Assembly (NCBI RefSeq): GCF_011516925.1
Contig: NZ_WOTG01000003.1
Coordinates: 62,001 to 126,000, forward strand
Source of the DNA: Acetobacter fabarum
Lineage (GTDB): Bacteria > Pseudomonadota > Alphaproteobacteria > Acetobacterales > Acetobacteraceae
Length of the DNA: 64,000 nt
Reading direction: 5' to 3'
The number at the start of each line of letters is the position of its first letter. Positions within the stretch are counted from its first letter, which is position 1. Below are positions 45,348 to 55,408 of the stretch, in pieces. The translations under genes and the position numbers were made by a program. The notes under the pieces were generated by a model. That model was not told the origin of the DNA and did no database searches. It saw only the letters and a list, made by a program, of their open reading frames with translations.

Positions 45348-46064
45348 ATGACAGAGCGCACCAAGCAGACAATTGCGCTGGTTGATGATGATCGCAATAT
45401 TCTGACATCGGTTCAGATGACCCTGGAAGCAGAGGGTTTTAACGTCCGGACCTATACGGATGGCGAATCGGCATTGCAGGGGCTGACGGCCTACCCGGTC
45501 GATCTGGCTATTCTGGACATTAAAATGCCCCGTATGGATGGCATGGAACTGTTGCAGCGCCTGCGCACGCGCTCCAACCTGCCCGTTATTTTCCTGTCCT
45601 CCAAAAATGAGGAAGTGGACCAGCTTATGGGACTGCGGCTGGGGGCGGATGACTATATTACCAAGCCCTTCTCCCAACGTCTGCTGCTGGAGCGTATTCG
45701 CGCCCTGCTGCGCCGCAACGAGGTCAGCCGGGCGGAAGCCAACGGCGCCCCTACAGGTGGGGGTGCGCTCACACGCGGCAATCTCTCGCTTGATGAACTA
45801 CGCCACAAATGCACATGGAAAGGGGAGGATGTCCCCCTGACCGTAACCGAGTTCCTGCTGGTCAAAACCCTTGCGCAGCGCCCCGGTCTGGTCAAATCCC
45901 GCGATCAGCTGATTGATGCGGCCTACGGAGACACCGTGTATGTGGACGACCGCACCATTGACAGCCACATCAAGCGGGTCCGCAAAAAATTCCGGCAGGT
46001 GGATGATGATTTCAACCAGATCGAAACCCTGTACGGCATTGGCTACCGCTACAAGGAAGACTGA
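45348..46064 (+). CDS. chvI: Response regulator ChvI (OmpR family)
   Basis: 238 residues. The receiver domain has [15 protein letters not shown] at the N-terminus, phosphoacceptor Asp57 in [13 protein letters not shown] and KPFSQRLL; the winged-helix domain has [20 protein letters not shown] and ends [10 protein letters not shown]. This C-terminus is typical of ChvI/ExoR-system regulators, which in alphaproteobacteria control acid and envelope stress responses. It is followed after 9 bases by its kinase gene. AAAGGA precedes the ATG. Confidence 0.93.
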   Translation: MTERTKQTIALVDDDRNILTSVQMTLEAEGFNVRTYTDGESALQGLTAYPVDLAILDIKMPRMDGMELLQRLRTRSNLPVIFLSSKNEEVDQLMGLRLGADDYITKPFSQRLLLERIRALLRRNEVSRAEANGAPTGGGALTRGNLSLDELRHKCTWKGEDVPLTVTEFLLVKTLAQRPGLVKSRDQLIDAAYGDTVYVDDRTIDSHIKRVRKKFRQVDDDFNQIETLYGIGYRYKED

Positions 46065-46073
46065 CCCAAGGGC

Positions 46074-47855
46074 ATGACCAACCGCCCCCCCCTGCTGGCG
46101 CACCTGTTTGCACAGGCGCGCAGCCTGCGCATACCCGGCCAGCGCCCGCATAATGGTGGGGTGGAGGCCACGGCAGCCTATCAGGCATCGCGCACCCGGC
46201 TGATCTCCCCCCTCATGCGCCGTGTGCTGCTGGTGAATATCCTGCCGCTAGCCTTGCTGGGGCTTACGGTGCTGTTCCTTAACCAGTTCCGCAACAGCCT
46301 GCTGGCAACCGAGGTAACAGCCCTGCGCGAGCAGGCCCGCATTTACGCCGGAGCACTGGGGCAGAGTGCCGTACGCGCCGCCCACCCCCACGCCGCCCAG
46401 CTACAGGACCGTGGGTACGAGCTGGAAGCCGCACTGGCCCGCCCTCTCCTCCAGCGCCTGACCGAACCCAGCCCCAACGCCCATGCCCGCCTGTTTGGCC
46501 CCGATGGCCGGCTGGTCGCCGATAACCTGATTGATGTGGCCGACACGCTGGACACACCACCGGAGCCGCACCACTTCCGCTCCCATACCATTCCCTTCCC
46601 CCCCGCGTACCAGCCGGGCATTTACGAGCGGTTTTTAACGTGGCTGTGGTCTGGCCATAATCCGGGCATTGTCACCCTCAATACCGATGAGGAAGATATT
46701 CCCGACCGCCCGGACCGCCCACAGCGCCTTGACGGTACAGACCACCCACCGCCAGAAGCCCCGCCCTATATTCGCCGCACATCCCGTGGCAGGCTGATTA
46801 TTACGGTGGCCGAGCCCGTTATGCGCGATGGCTGGACGGTGGGCGTAATCCAGCTGACCCGCGTGGCCTCGCAGGTTGACCGCTCGCTGTTTGCCATCCG
46901 TTCGACCATTCTCTCGCTCTTTTTTCTGGCACTGGTGCTGACGGTCCTGCTGTCATGGTATCTTTCGCTCACCATTGCGCGGCCCTTGCTGCGGCTGGCG
47001 GCCTCGGCACAGGTCATGCGGGACACCACGGGGCGCACAGGCACGGTGCCCGCACGCCTGCTGGCCCGACGGGACGAAATTGGTGATGTCGCCCGCGCCC
47101 TGCAGGCCAGCGCACAGGCGTTGTGGAAGCGCATGGACGCCATTGAACGCTTTGCTGCCGATGTCAGCCACGAGATCAAAAACCCGCTGACCTCCATCCG
47201 CTCCGCGATCGAAACCCTGCTGCGCATAGAGGACCTCAACCAGCAGCGCCGCCTGCTGACCATTATCAATGATGACGTGCGCAGGCTGGACCGGCTGATT
47301 ACCGACATTTCCGACGCCAGCCGACTGGATGCGGAAATGTCGCGCGCCAAGGCCCGCCCCGTAGCGGTTGGCCCGCTGCTGGCTGTTCTAACGGAAATTC
47401 ATCAGGCCACACGTCAGGACGGGCAGCCGGTTATGGTGACCGATGTGCAGGATGACACCCCCGAGCACCCGCTGACTGCTCTGGCCGTAGAAGACCGTCT
47501 GGTGCAGGTGCTGCGCAACCTGATCGGCAATGCCATATCGTTTTCTCCGCCCAATGGGCAGATTACCCTGCATGCCGCAGCCAATGGTAAAATGGTCCGG
47601 ATTTCCGTCTCGGATCAGGGGCCGGGGATTCCCCAGGCCAAGCTGGATTCCATTTTTGACCGCTTTTATTCAGAACGCCCCAAAAGCGAGAACTTTGGCC
47701 AGCATTCCGGCCTTGGCCTGTCCATCAGCCGCCAGATCATAGAGGCCCTACACGGCAGCATTGCTGTGGAAAACCTGCATGACCACAAGGGGGGCATAAG
47801 CGGAGCCCAGTTCATTATCGAACTGCCCCGCGTGCTGAGCCTGCCGCCACGCTAG
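46074..47855 (+). CDS. chvG: Sensor histidine kinase ChvG
   Basis: 593 residues. A basic N-terminus is followed by a membrane helix (~residues 47-65), a large periplasmic domain (~70-265) and a second helix (~280-300). A HAMP-like linker precedes the phosphoacceptor helix with FAADVSHEIKNPLTSIRSA (His ~366) and the ATPase with NLIGNAISFS, DQGPGIP and GLGLSISRQI. The periplasmic domain carries a Pro/Asp-rich stretch (DRPDRPQRL). It should respond to acid or cell-wall stress and phosphorylate ChvI. Confidence 0.93.
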   Translation: MTNRPPLLAHLFAQARSLRIPGQRPHNGGVEATAAYQASRTRLISPLMRRVLLVNILPLALLGLTVLFLNQFRNSLLATEVTALREQARIYAGALGQSAVRAAHPHAAQLQDRGYELEAALARPLLQRLTEPSPNAHARLFGPDGRLVADNLIDVADTLDTPPEPHHFRSHTIPFPPAYQPGIYERFLTWLWSGHNPGIVTLNTDEEDIPDRPDRPQRLDGTDHPPPEAPPYIRRTSRGRLIITVAEPVMRDGWTVGVIQLTRVASQVDRSLFAIRSTILSLFFLALVLTVLLSWYLSLTIARPLLRLAASAQVMRDTTGRTGTVPARLLARRDEIGDVARALQASAQALWKRMDAIERFAADVSHEIKNPLTSIRSAIETLLRIEDLNQQRRLLTIINDDVRRLDRLITDISDASRLDAEMSRAKARPVAVGPLLAVLTEIHQATRQDGQPVMVTDVQDDTPEHPLTALAVEDRLVQVLRNLIGNAISFSPPNGQITLHAAANGKMVRISVSDQGPGIPQAKLDSIFDRFYSERPKSENFGQHSGLGLSISRQIIEALHGSIAVENLHDHKGGISGAQFIIELPRVLSLPPR

Positions 47856-47883
47856 ACGTGGCGAGGTATGGCGTTGTGGGGCG

Positions 47884-48282
47884 TCAGAACCCTGCTGCCA
47901 CGTCCATATCTTCCTCTTCCGGCACGTTGATGATCAGATCAACCGTGATTTTTGGCACCGAAGAGGGAGCATCCTTAAGCCACATCATGGTCATGCCCGG
48001 TGATGTGGTAGGAAAAAACTGGCGAAAAACCGGAAAACTGGCAGGAAACTCATCCGCATCCGCAATATGGCAGACAATGCGGCTAACGTCGCGCAATGTC
48101 AGATCATGCGGCTCCAGCAAGGTTACGGCTTCTTCAAAGGCTGCCCGGCACTGGTCGGCAAGGTCCACCCCCCGGAACTGGGGGGCATGCAGCCCGGCAA
48201 GCTCAAAGCCACCCGCCGTTTGCACGACACGCGGACGACTGGCGACGGAACGTGGGGTCCGTGTCAGGGTTTTATCTTTCAT
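47884..48282 (-). CDS. Rid-family-like (YjgF/YER057c) protein
   Basis: 132 residues. VVQTAGGFELAGLHAPQFRG, LRDVSRIVCHIADADEFPAS and VFRQFFPTTSPGMTMMWL resemble the Rid/YjgF pattern of a small trimeric fold. RidA removes reactive enamines, but the key arginine of active RidA is not obvious here, so enamine hydrolysis is uncertain. The C-terminus is acidic (VPEEEDMDV). It is inserted in opposite orientation between chvG and rapZ. The start used (MKDKTLTRT) is tentative, without a good ribosome site. Confidence 0.6.
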   Translation of the reverse strand: MKDKTLTRTPRSVASRPRVVQTAGGFELAGLHAPQFRGVDLADQCRAAFEEAVTLLEPHDLTLRDVSRIVCHIADADEFPASFPVFRQFFPTTSPGMTMMWLKDAPSSVPKITVDLIINVPEEEDMDVAAGF

Positions 48283-48525
48283 CACGGAATGATGATGTAA
48301 GGCAGCCGCGCGGGAACCGCAATTTTCCCTTTCGTAACAAATGCACCACCTTGGGTCGGTTGGCCTCATTCCTTAACATCCGGTATAGCTGGTCTGAGCA
48401 GAATGCCTTCTCTTTCCGCATAAAACTGCTTTAAACTCGCGCCGCATCCGAATTGCGCGCCAGAGGCCACCAACGGCCCGGTGGGAGCATGCCTCTGTTC
48501 GGACAATAAAAAGGAAGAGCCGGCC

Positions 48526-49497
48526 ATGCACATGGCGGATGATACGTCGGTTCCGCGCCGCATTCTGCTGGTGTCTGGTCTGTCCGGGGCGGGCAAGTCT
48601 TCCATCCTGCGGATTCTGGAAGACCTCGACCACGAGGTGATCGACAACCCGCCACTTGGCATGCTGGACGATATTGTAGCCCGCGCAGAACGGCCTGTGG
48701 CCATAGGGGTCGATTCCCGCACAAGAGGGTTTGATGCGTCCGCCGTGCTGGCGGCTCTGGCCCGCCTGCGGGTTAACCCCCACCTGCGCGTGGAGCTGAT
48801 TTACGCTACAGCGGACGAAAGTGTGCTCCTCCGCCGCTATACCGCCACCCGGCGGCGGCACCCGCTAGCCCCCCATAGCAGCATAAAGGAAGGTATAGAG
48901 GCCGAAGTCGCCCTGACCGCTCCCCTGCGCGCCGCAGCCGATCTGGTGATCGACACCACCGATATGCCCCCACCAGACCTGCGGCAGTTTGTGGAAAGCC
49001 GGTTTAGCCCGTGGGTTGGTGGTGCAAGCGAGGGGCTGACTGTTACCCTGATGTCCTTCGCCTACCCTGCGGGCCTGCCACGGGAGGCGGATATTGTGTT
49101 TGATGCCCGCTTTCTGCGGAACCCGCATTACGTAGCCGAACTGGCCCCCAAAACCGGACTGGATGGGGATGTTGCAGCCTACGTAACCCACGACCCGGAC
49201 TACCTGCCTTTTCTGAACCAGATCCACGCCATGCTCCAGCTTGTGCTGCCGCGCTTTGTGCAGGAAGGCAAAAAATACGCCACCATCGCCATTGGCTGCT
49301 CAGGCGGCCGGCACCGCTCGGTTACACTGGTGGAAGCACTGGCCAAACGCCTGTCCGCCCCCGATGGCATGGGCCATTACAAGGGGTCTGGCCAATGGCC
49401 GATCATGATCATGCACCGCGAACTGGCCCGGCAAGGCATAAGTGCCTGGCGCTGGGCCAGAAAACCGACTGAAACCACACGGGTCGATCCTTACTGA
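48526..49497 (+). CDS. rapZ: RNase adapter / nucleotide-binding protein RapZ
   Basis: 323 residues. The N-terminal P-loop is VSGLSGAGKSS (residues ~15-25) with DNPPLGML; the C-terminal half has GLTVTLMSFAYPAGLPREAD, FDARFLRNPHYV and the highly conserved IAIGCSGGRHRSVTLVE. In E. coli RapZ targets small RNAs controlling glucosamine-6-phosphate synthase; in alphaproteobacteria the family is usually linked to a PTS-like regulatory module. Here hprK and PTS genes are absent. AGGAAGAG before the ATG supports this start. Confidence 0.93.
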   Translation: MHMADDTSVPRRILLVSGLSGAGKSSILRILEDLDHEVIDNPPLGMLDDIVARAERPVAIGVDSRTRGFDASAVLAALARLRVNPHLRVELIYATADESVLLRRYTATRRRHPLAPHSSIKEGIEAEVALTAPLRAAADLVIDTTDMPPPDLRQFVESRFSPWVGGASEGLTVTLMSFAYPAGLPREADIVFDARFLRNPHYVAELAPKTGLDGDVAAYVTHDPDYLPFLNQIHAMLQLVLPRFVQEGKKYATIAIGCSGGRHRSVTLVEALAKRLSAPDGMGHYKGSGQWPIMIMHRELARQGISAWRWARKPTETTRVDPY

Positions 49498-49551
49498 GCA
49501 ATCCGCCTACCGCCACACCGTAATCTGGATATGGGTGTTGAGCGCGTGCGC

Positions 49552-50160
49552 TCAGGCATGGCCCGCCTGCCCGCTCAAACGGGCTGGGTCAATGTTGATG
49601 GACGCCAGAGCCCGCCGCCATTTAACGGTATGGTCCATGCCAAAAATCAGTTCACGCGTGGCGGGCACCACCATCCATGCATCGTGCTGAAAAATCTCCT
49701 GCTCAAGCTGCCCTGCTGACCAGCCCGCATGCCCCATGGCCAGCAGGGCATCCTGCGGGCCTCCCCCCTGAGCTATGTCCTGCAGCACATCCATGCTGGA
49801 GGTGAGTGTCACATTCTCGGTAATACGCAGGCTGTCCTGACCACTCCACTCCCCAGAATGCAGAACAAGGCCATGCCCCTCTTCCACCGGGCCGCCAGCG
49901 CACAGGCCAATCCTGCGCACCGGGGGAACAGGGGTAATGTGCAACTGCTCCAGCAGATCATCAAAATCGGGGCGGGGCAGGCGCTTGTTGATAACAAGCC
50001 CCATGGCCCCTCCATCTGGCGTATGGCTGCACATGTAGATAAGGGATTGCCCGAACGCGGTCCCCCCAAGCATAGGCGTTGCCACCAGCAGCATACCTGC
50101 CAGCGAAAGGCCGTTATCCATAACAGCAGGGGCGAGTTGGGGCGTGTTTGCGAATACCAT
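49552..50160 (-). CDS. YqgE/AlgH family protein (UPF0301)
   Basis: 202 residues. LSLAGMLLVATPMLGG, MCSHTPDGGAMGLVINKRL, the GPVEEGHGLVLHS segment and LLAMGHAGWSAGQLEQEI are the family blocks. AlgH proteins are small cytosolic proteins of unknown biochemical action, sometimes linked to transcription of exopolysaccharide or stress genes. The start is uncertain: this ATG is behind GGGGG, and a later ATG (MDNGLSLAG) would match family length even better. It converges on rapZ and diverges from ppk2. Confidence 0.88.
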   Translation of the reverse strand: MVFANTPQLAPAVMDNGLSLAGMLLVATPMLGGTAFGQSLIYMCSHTPDGGAMGLVINKRLPRPDFDDLLEQLHITPVPPVRRIGLCAGGPVEEGHGLVLHSGEWSGQDSLRITENVTLTSSMDVLQDIAQGGGPQDALLAMGHAGWSAGQLEQEIFQHDAWMVVPATRELIFGMDHTVKWRRALASINIDPARLSGQAGHA

Positions 50161-50269
50161 CCCCCAAGATATGAGAAACACTTCCTTTTTTGGCAAGATT
50201 GCCAGCACAACTGTTGTCTGTAATTCTATGCATCCGACACATATTGCTCAATTTTCAGGACACCTGTCC

Positions 50270-51166
50270 ATGAACACCCTCTCCCGTTTTTTGAATGCAC
50301 TCGACAGCTACAAGGTCACGGACGGCAGCCAGTTCCGGCTGGGCGACCACAACCCCGATGATGATGGGCATCTGGGACTGGACAAGGACACGGGCAAAAA
50401 GCTGCTCAGGCAGGTCAAGGGTCTGCTACAGGACCTTCAGGAACTTCTGTACGCCAACCAGACCCACTCGCTCCTGATCATTCTGCAAGGCATGGATGCC
50501 GCTGGCAAGGATGGCACGATCAAGCACGTCATGTCCGGCGTGAACCCGCAAGGCGTTGCCGTAACCTCCTTCAAGCAGCCCGGCCCGACCGATCTGCTGC
50601 ATGGTTTTTTGTGGCGTATCCATGCTGCTGCACCGCAGGCAGGGCGCATCGTTATTTTTAATCGCAGCCAGTATGAGGATGTTCTGGTCAGCCGCGTCCA
50701 TCCTGACCTGCTTAAAAACGGGCATGTTCCCGGGGCACTCAACACCCCCGAATTCTGGGATGGCCGCTACAGCGACATCCGCCATCTTGAACACTACCTG
50801 AGCAGGCAGGGCACAATTGTGCTCAAATTCTTCCTAAACATCTCACGCGAGGAACAGCGCGAACGCTTGCTGGCCCGGCTGGATATTCCTGAAAAACGCT
50901 GGAAATTCTCTCCCTCGGACCTGCATGAGCGCGAGTACTGGGATGATTACGCAACCGCTTACCAGGATGCCATTGCCCAGACCGCGCGCGCACATGCCCC
51001 GTGGATTATCGTGCCTGCCAACCACAAATGGTATGCACGTCTTGTGGTTATTGGCACCATTATCCGGGCCTTGCACAATCTGCGGCAGGTTACCCCACAG
51101 CCCAACCCCGACGTCATGCGCCAGCTTGATGACTACCGCACACGCCTGTTGCAGGAAAAACCCTGA
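50270..51166 (+). CDS. ppk2: Polyphosphate kinase 2 family protein (polyP:nucleotide phosphotransferase)
   Basis: 298 residues. The Walker A-like LQGMDAAGKDGTIKHVM (~residues 72-88), the lid motif IFNRSQYEDVLVSRVHP and SREEQRERLLARL are characteristic of PPK2. The GVNPQGVAVTSFKQP block suggests the polyphosphate:nucleotide phosphotransferase branch (TIGR03709-like, class III), which phosphorylates AMP or ADP from polyphosphate. Substrate preference is not decided by sequence. AGGA nine bases before the ATG supports this start over longer readings. Confidence 0.9.
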   Translation: MNTLSRFLNALDSYKVTDGSQFRLGDHNPDDDGHLGLDKDTGKKLLRQVKGLLQDLQELLYANQTHSLLIILQGMDAAGKDGTIKHVMSGVNPQGVAVTSFKQPGPTDLLHGFLWRIHAAAPQAGRIVIFNRSQYEDVLVSRVHPDLLKNGHVPGALNTPEFWDGRYSDIRHLEHYLSRQGTIVLKFFLNISREEQRERLLARLDIPEKRWKFSPSDLHEREYWDDYATAYQDAIAQTARAHAPWIIVPANHKWYARLVVIGTIIRALHNLRQVTPQPNPDVMRQLDDYRTRLLQEKP

Positions 51167-51173
51167 AACACCT

Positions 51174-51203
51174 CCCCCATTGCGGCACACGCTGCAATGG
51201 GGG
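51174..51203. terminator. Bidirectional hairpin between ppk2 and the chemoreceptor-like gene
   Basis: A 10-bp perfect stem CCCCCATTGC/GCAATGGGGG with a 10-base loop in a convergent gap. Neither strand has a real T run, so the terminator role is likely but unproven. Confidence 0.5.
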
Positions 51204-51250
51204 GAAGCCCCTCTGGAGAACAGGCAAACCCTGCTTAAATAGCTTTTGTT

Positions 51251-52429
51251 TTACAGGCTGGTTTCCAAAACCCCATACCAGCCAAGGCCTTTATAGGTTT
51301 CATACCCCGGCGTGTGGGCATAAGCAATCAGCTTATCCCCGCTTACGTAGTAGCCACGCTCCGCCTGCGGTGTGAACTTGTAATAATCGCCCGACACACC
51401 ACTACCGTTAGACGATGCAATAATACGCTTGTGGGCATCTACCAGCATAACGCGCGTCTGCCCCCGTTCCACATCAGACAGGCGCACACCGTTTACAATG
51501 GCCTCGGCCTGCGGTGCCCAGTCAAACGCAATGCCGAGCACACCCAGAACCTGCCCGCGCGCATCCCCACCCGCGCGGATGGCGGTGCTGTAAATGGCGG
51601 CCTGTTCGTTATTGAGTGCCTGCACACGGTTAACGTCTGCTACCGCGTATTCCTCTCCACTTTGCGTGCGCATGGCTTTTGCGAACCATGCCTCGCCCGA
51701 CATATCGCTCCCTTCCAGAGAACGGTGTGTCTGCGGGCGGCCACAGGCCACCACCTTACCTCTGGGGTCAACAATAAAAAGGTCAAGATAAACAGTATAG
51801 GATTTTAAAATTGTTGCCAGACGCTCTGCAGCATACTGGTACGCTTGGGGGGTTGCACTTTCCAGCGCCTGCACAACGGCACTATCGGTTGCCCACCACC
51901 TTACGTCGCACGAGCGTTCGTACAGATTACGGTCAATCAGATCCACAACATTCAGGGCCAGGTCGGTCATACGTTCCCCCTTGCCGCGCAAAAGCAGATC
52001 GTTCCCGGCCTGTAGCAGACGCTCGGTGCTGCTGTCCGTTGCACTGCGCAGTTCGGAGGCAATGCCAACAATACGGGTGGAAATACGCCCCATTTCGTCT
52101 GCCAGCAGGCCAAAGGCCGCACCGGCCTGCCCTACCCGCGCGGCTTCAATGCGTGTGTTGATGGCAAGAAACTTGGCTTCGTTCATGACTGAAGCAATCA
52201 GATGAATTTTTTCCCGCGTCATCTGAGAGACTTCGTAAGCAAGTTTTAGAATATCGTCTTGCATGCGGGATATGTCTTTCAATCCGGTATCGAAACAATG
52301 TGGCGCATGGGACACACAACCATTTTCGCCAAAACAACAGCAGAATATACTGTATCCCCCTGTTTTGCCGAAATTATTAAGGTCTGTAAACTCCTGATTA
52401 TAAGCCTGTTCCATCCCTATCACGTGCAT
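51251..52429 (-). CDS. Soluble chemoreceptor-like protein: MCP-type helices then C-terminal Cache sensor
   Basis: About 392 residues with no membrane helix. After a cysteine-rich N-terminus (FCCCFGENGC, with more Cys/His around residues ~29-45) comes a helical segment with the chemoreceptor tip-like AKFLAINTRIEAARVGQAG and FGLLADEMGRIS (~85-120). The C-terminal half (~170-392) reads like a Cache/PAS-type sensory fold (LDLFIVDPRGKVVACG, VLGIAFDWAPQAEAIV). Normal receptors have the sensor first. No cheA, cheW, cheR or flagellar gene is in the window. The start is ambiguous: ATG here, or five codons later. Confidence 0.72.
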   Translation of the reverse strand: MHVIGMEQAYNQEFTDLNNFGKTGGYSIFCCCFGENGCVSHAPHCFDTGLKDISRMQDDILKLAYEVSQMTREKIHLIASVMNEAKFLAINTRIEAARVGQAGAAFGLLADEMGRISTRIVGIASELRSATDSSTERLLQAGNDLLLRGKGERMTDLALNVVDLIDRNLYERSCDVRWWATDSAVVQALESATPQAYQYAAERLATILKSYTVYLDLFIVDPRGKVVACGRPQTHRSLEGSDMSGEAWFAKAMRTQSGEEYAVADVNRVQALNNEQAAIYSTAIRAGGDARGQVLGVLGIAFDWAPQAEAIVNGVRLSDVERGQTRVMLVDAHKRIIASSNGSGVSGDYYKFTPQAERGYYVSGDKLIAYAHTPGYETYKGLGWYGVLETSL

Positions 52430-52498
52430 TTGACACAAGGTTACCGCCCGGTCATGAACACAGCCAGATAAACCTGCTGACCCCGTACAAGGATTCCC

Positions 52499-52999
52499 AT
52501 GTTCGACTTTACACGCCGCATGTCCCTGCTGGCCCTATGCGCCGGGCTGGCCCTGCCTACCCTGAACACCCCGGCACAGGCCCGGCACAGACATGCAGAT
52601 ACCAACCTGCCTGCCTCCGTGTCCGCCACATGCGATAATCAGGATTTTCTGAGCAAACAGCAGGCGTTTGAAAACGGTGGGCCAAAAGCCGATGCCGCAG
52701 TGCATATTTGCGGGACTGTTCTAACTCTTTCCAAAACCGCCAGACAGACCCGTAGCGGCCGACATGGCTATTTTTACATAACGGTTGCACCCAATATTTC
52801 CATCCGCATCGTGACCAACCTGGACGAAATGCACACCCCCGCCTGGCCATGGGTCGCCAAGGGCGACAAGGTCGAAGTGGTAGGACGGTATTATTATGAT
52901 TCAGCCCGCCAGCAGGGCGTGGACTGGACACACCGTGGCACTGGCCGCTCATGGGGCATTCCGGGCTACGTTATTGTCAACGGCACAAAATACGACTGA
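52499..52999 (+). CDS. Secreted DUF3465 family protein
   Basis: 166 residues with an N-terminal signal peptide (LLALCAGLALPTLNTPAQA, cleavage near residue 28) and a His-rich start to the mature protein. VHICGTVLTLSK, YFYITVAPNISIRIVTNL, KGDKVEVVGRYYYD and VDWTHRGTGRSWGIPGYVIVNG fit the DUF3465 pattern, a small beta-rich, probably OB-like periplasmic domain. Two cysteines (TCDN and ICGT) could form a disulfide. Function is unknown. Confidence 0.8.
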   Translation: MFDFTRRMSLLALCAGLALPTLNTPAQARHRHADTNLPASVSATCDNQDFLSKQQAFENGGPKADAAVHICGTVLTLSKTARQTRSGRHGYFYITVAPNISIRIVTNLDEMHTPAWPWVAKGDKVEVVGRYYYDSARQQGVDWTHRGTGRSWGIPGYVIVNGTKYD

Positions 53000-53001
53000 A
53001 C

Positions 53002-53034
53002 AAAAAATGGCTGACCAGAAAAACTGGCCAGCCA
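53002..53034 (-). terminator. Intrinsic terminator of clpA
   Basis: An 11-bp stem TGGCTGACCAG/CTGGCCAGCCA (one G-U on the transcript) with a 5-base loop, followed by six T on the minus strand, about 30 bases after the clpA stop. Confidence 0.88.
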
Positions 53035-53062
53035 AATATGTTTTTCACAGTGCGCGCAAAAG

Positions 53063-55408
53063 TTAGTCTGCGGCTTCCTCTTCCTTTTCGCTCCCGCGTT
53101 CATCCTCGCCAGAGCTGGAGGCAGCGTTGGCATTGCTCTCCACAATATCAAACGCCAGTTCACCATTCTTGAGGCCAATTTTAACGGCCCCCCCTTTGGC
53201 CAGACGCCCGAACAGCAGTTCCTCGGCCAAAGGTTTTTTGATGGATTCCTGAATAACCCGACCCAGCGGACGGGCACCATACAGGCGGTCATACCCTTTT
53301 TCTGCCAGCCACTCCTTGGCTGCCGAAGACAGTTCAATGGTCACGTGCCGGTCAGCCAGCTGTGCTTCAAGCTGCAGCACGAACTTTTCAACAACCTGCC
53401 CGACAATTTCCTGCGTCAGATGAGCGAAGGGAATAACCGCATCCAGCCGGTTACGGAACTCGGGGGTGAACAGACGCTTGATAGCCTCTTCATCCTCGCC
53501 TTCACGCACCTTGCGGCCAAAGCCTACGGCTTCCTTGCTCATATCGGACGCACCGGCGTTGGTGGTCATGATCAGGATAACATTCCTGAAATCGACCGTT
53601 TTGCCGTTATGGTCCGTCAGGCGGCCGTTATCCATAACCTGTAGCAGCACGTTGTACAGGTCGGGATGGGCTTTTTCGATCTCATCCAGCAGCAGCACGG
53701 CATGGGGGTGCTGGTCGATGGAATCGGTCAGCAGACCGCCCTGATCAAACCCGACATACCCCGGAGGCGCACCCAGCAGGCGGGAGATGGAATGCCGCTC
53801 CATGTATTCGGACATATCAAAGCGGATCAGCTCAATACCCAGCGCGTTGGCAAGCTGGCGGGCCACTTCCGTTTTACCAACCCCTGTGGGGCCGGAGAAC
53901 AGATAGTTGCCAATCGGCTTTTCCGGATCACGCAGGCCAGCACGCGCCAGTTTGATGGCGGCGGAAAGTGCATCAATCGCCTGATCCTGCCCGAATACCA
54001 TGCCCTTGAGGTCACGCTCCAGAGAACGCAGCACTTCCTTGTCATCAGCAGAAATGCTTTTGGGCGGAATGCGGGCAATACGGGCGATAATGTCTTCCAC
54101 ATCCTTCAGGTTGACCGTCTTGCGGCGGCGACCTTCAGGCTGGAGCATGCGCGAAGCCCCGACTTCATCAATCACGTCAATCGCCTTATCGGGCAATTTA
54201 CGGTCATGAATATAACGTGCGGAAAGTTCCACAGCCCCACGAATAGCCTCTTCCGTGTAGCGGACCTTGTGGTGCTTTTCGTAGCTGCCTTTCAGGCCGC
54301 GCAGGATCTTGACCGCATCATCAATGCTGGGTTCAGGCACATCAATCTTCTGGAACCGCCTTACAAGAGCACGATCTTTTTCAAAGTGCTGGCGAAACTC
54401 CTTGTAGGTGGTCGAACCAATGCACCGCAGCGTGCCAGCCGCCAGAGCGGGTTTGAGCAGATTGGACGCATCCATGGCCCCGCCCGATGTTGCACCCGCA
54501 CCGATAACGGTATGGATTTCATCAATAAACAGAATGGCGTGCGGGTCCTGATCCAGCTCCGTCACAACGGCTTTAAGGCGTTCCTCAAAATCACCGCGGT
54601 AGCGGGTGCCAGCCAGCAATGCGCCCATATCCAGCGAATAGATGGTGGATTTCAGCAGCACTTCGGGCACGCTGCCTTCCACAATCCGGCGGGCAAGCCC
54701 TTCCGCAATGGCGGTTTTGCCTACACCGGGATCGCCCACATATAGCGGGTTGTTTTTGGTACGGCGGCACAGAATCTGGATTGTGCGTTCAATTTCGGTA
54801 TCCCGCCCGATCAGCGGGTCAACCTTACCAGCCAGCGCCTTGTCGTTCAGATTGACGCAGTAGGTAGACAGCGCATCCTGGCTTTTCTGTGCCTTGGTTT
54901 CGGCCCGTTCTGGTTCTTCCCCTTTTTCCGCACCGGTATTGCTGCCTGCAACCGGGCGCCGGGTGGCGCGGTCGGGGGCTTTGGCAATCCCGTGGGAGAG
55001 AAAGTTCACGGCGTCCAGACGTGTCATATCCTGCAGTTGCAGGAAGTACACGGCGTGGCTTTCACGCTCGGCAAACAGGGCGACCAGCACGTTAGCGCCT
55101 GTCACCTCATCGCGTCCGGTGGACTGCACATGAATGGCGGCGCGCTGGATAACACGCTGGAACGCGGCTGTTGGTTTGGGTTCGGTCGGGCGCTCAGACG
55201 CCAGACCGGCAAGGTCCTTGTCGAGGAAGCCTGTCAGGTCTGTCCGCAACCGGTCCAGATCAACCCCACAGGCGCGGAACACCGTTACGGCATCCGCATC
55301 ATCAACCAGGGCAAGAAGCAGATGCTCTAGCGTGGCATATTCATGATGCCGTTCTCCGGCCAGAATAAGCGCCCGATGCAGCGTCTGCTCAAGATTGCGT
55401 GACAACAT
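53063..55408 (-). CDS. clpA: ATP-dependent Clp protease ATP-binding subunit ClpA
   Basis: 781 residues. The N-domain (~1-145) carries the Clp repeats [20 protein letters not shown] and [15 protein letters not shown]. The first AAA+ module has Walker [15 protein letters not shown] and the second [13 protein letters not shown]. The C-terminus is acidic, with a Ser/Glu-rich tail. It unfolds substrates for ClpP, with ClpS as adaptor. Absence of the ClpB-type long coiled coil supports ClpA. The ATG follows AAAGGAG. It is downstream of clpS on the same strand. Confidence 0.96.
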   Translation of the reverse strand: MLSRNLEQTLHRALILAGERHHEYATLEHLLLALVDDADAVTVFRACGVDLDRLRTDLTGFLDKDLAGLASERPTEPKPTAAFQRVIQRAAIHVQSTGRDEVTGANVLVALFAERESHAVYFLQLQDMTRLDAVNFLSHGIAKAPDRATRRPVAGSNTGAEKGEEPERAETKAQKSQDALSTYCVNLNDKALAGKVDPLIGRDTEIERTIQILCRRTKNNPLYVGDPGVGKTAIAEGLARRIVEGSVPEVLLKSTIYSLDMGALLAGTRYRGDFEERLKAVVTELDQDPHAILFIDEIHTVIGAGATSGGAMDASNLLKPALAAGTLRCIGSTTYKEFRQHFEKDRALVRRFQKIDVPEPSIDDAVKILRGLKGSYEKHHKVRYTEEAIRGAVELSARYIHDRKLPDKAIDVIDEVGASRMLQPEGRRRKTVNLKDVEDIIARIARIPPKSISADDKEVLRSLERDLKGMVFGQDQAIDALSAAIKLARAGLRDPEKPIGNYLFSGPTGVGKTEVARQLANALGIELIRFDMSEYMERHSISRLLGAPPGYVGFDQGGLLTDSIDQHPHAVLLLDEIEKAHPDLYNVLLQVMDNGRLTDHNGKTVDFRNVILIMTTNAGASDMSKEAVGFGRKVREGEDEEAIKRLFTPEFRNRLDAVIPFAHLTQEIVGQVVEKFVLQLEAQLADRHVTIELSSAAKEWLAEKGYDRLYGARPLGRVIQESIKKPLAEELLFGRLAKGGAVKIGLKNGELAFDIVESNANAASSSGEDERGSEKEEEAAD

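Noticed and set aside
49539-49554. Inverted repeat TGAGCGC/GCGCTCA at the algH stop
   Set aside because: Only a 2-base centre, which cannot form an RNA hairpin loop, and no T run. It is convergent, with no promoter for it to regulate.
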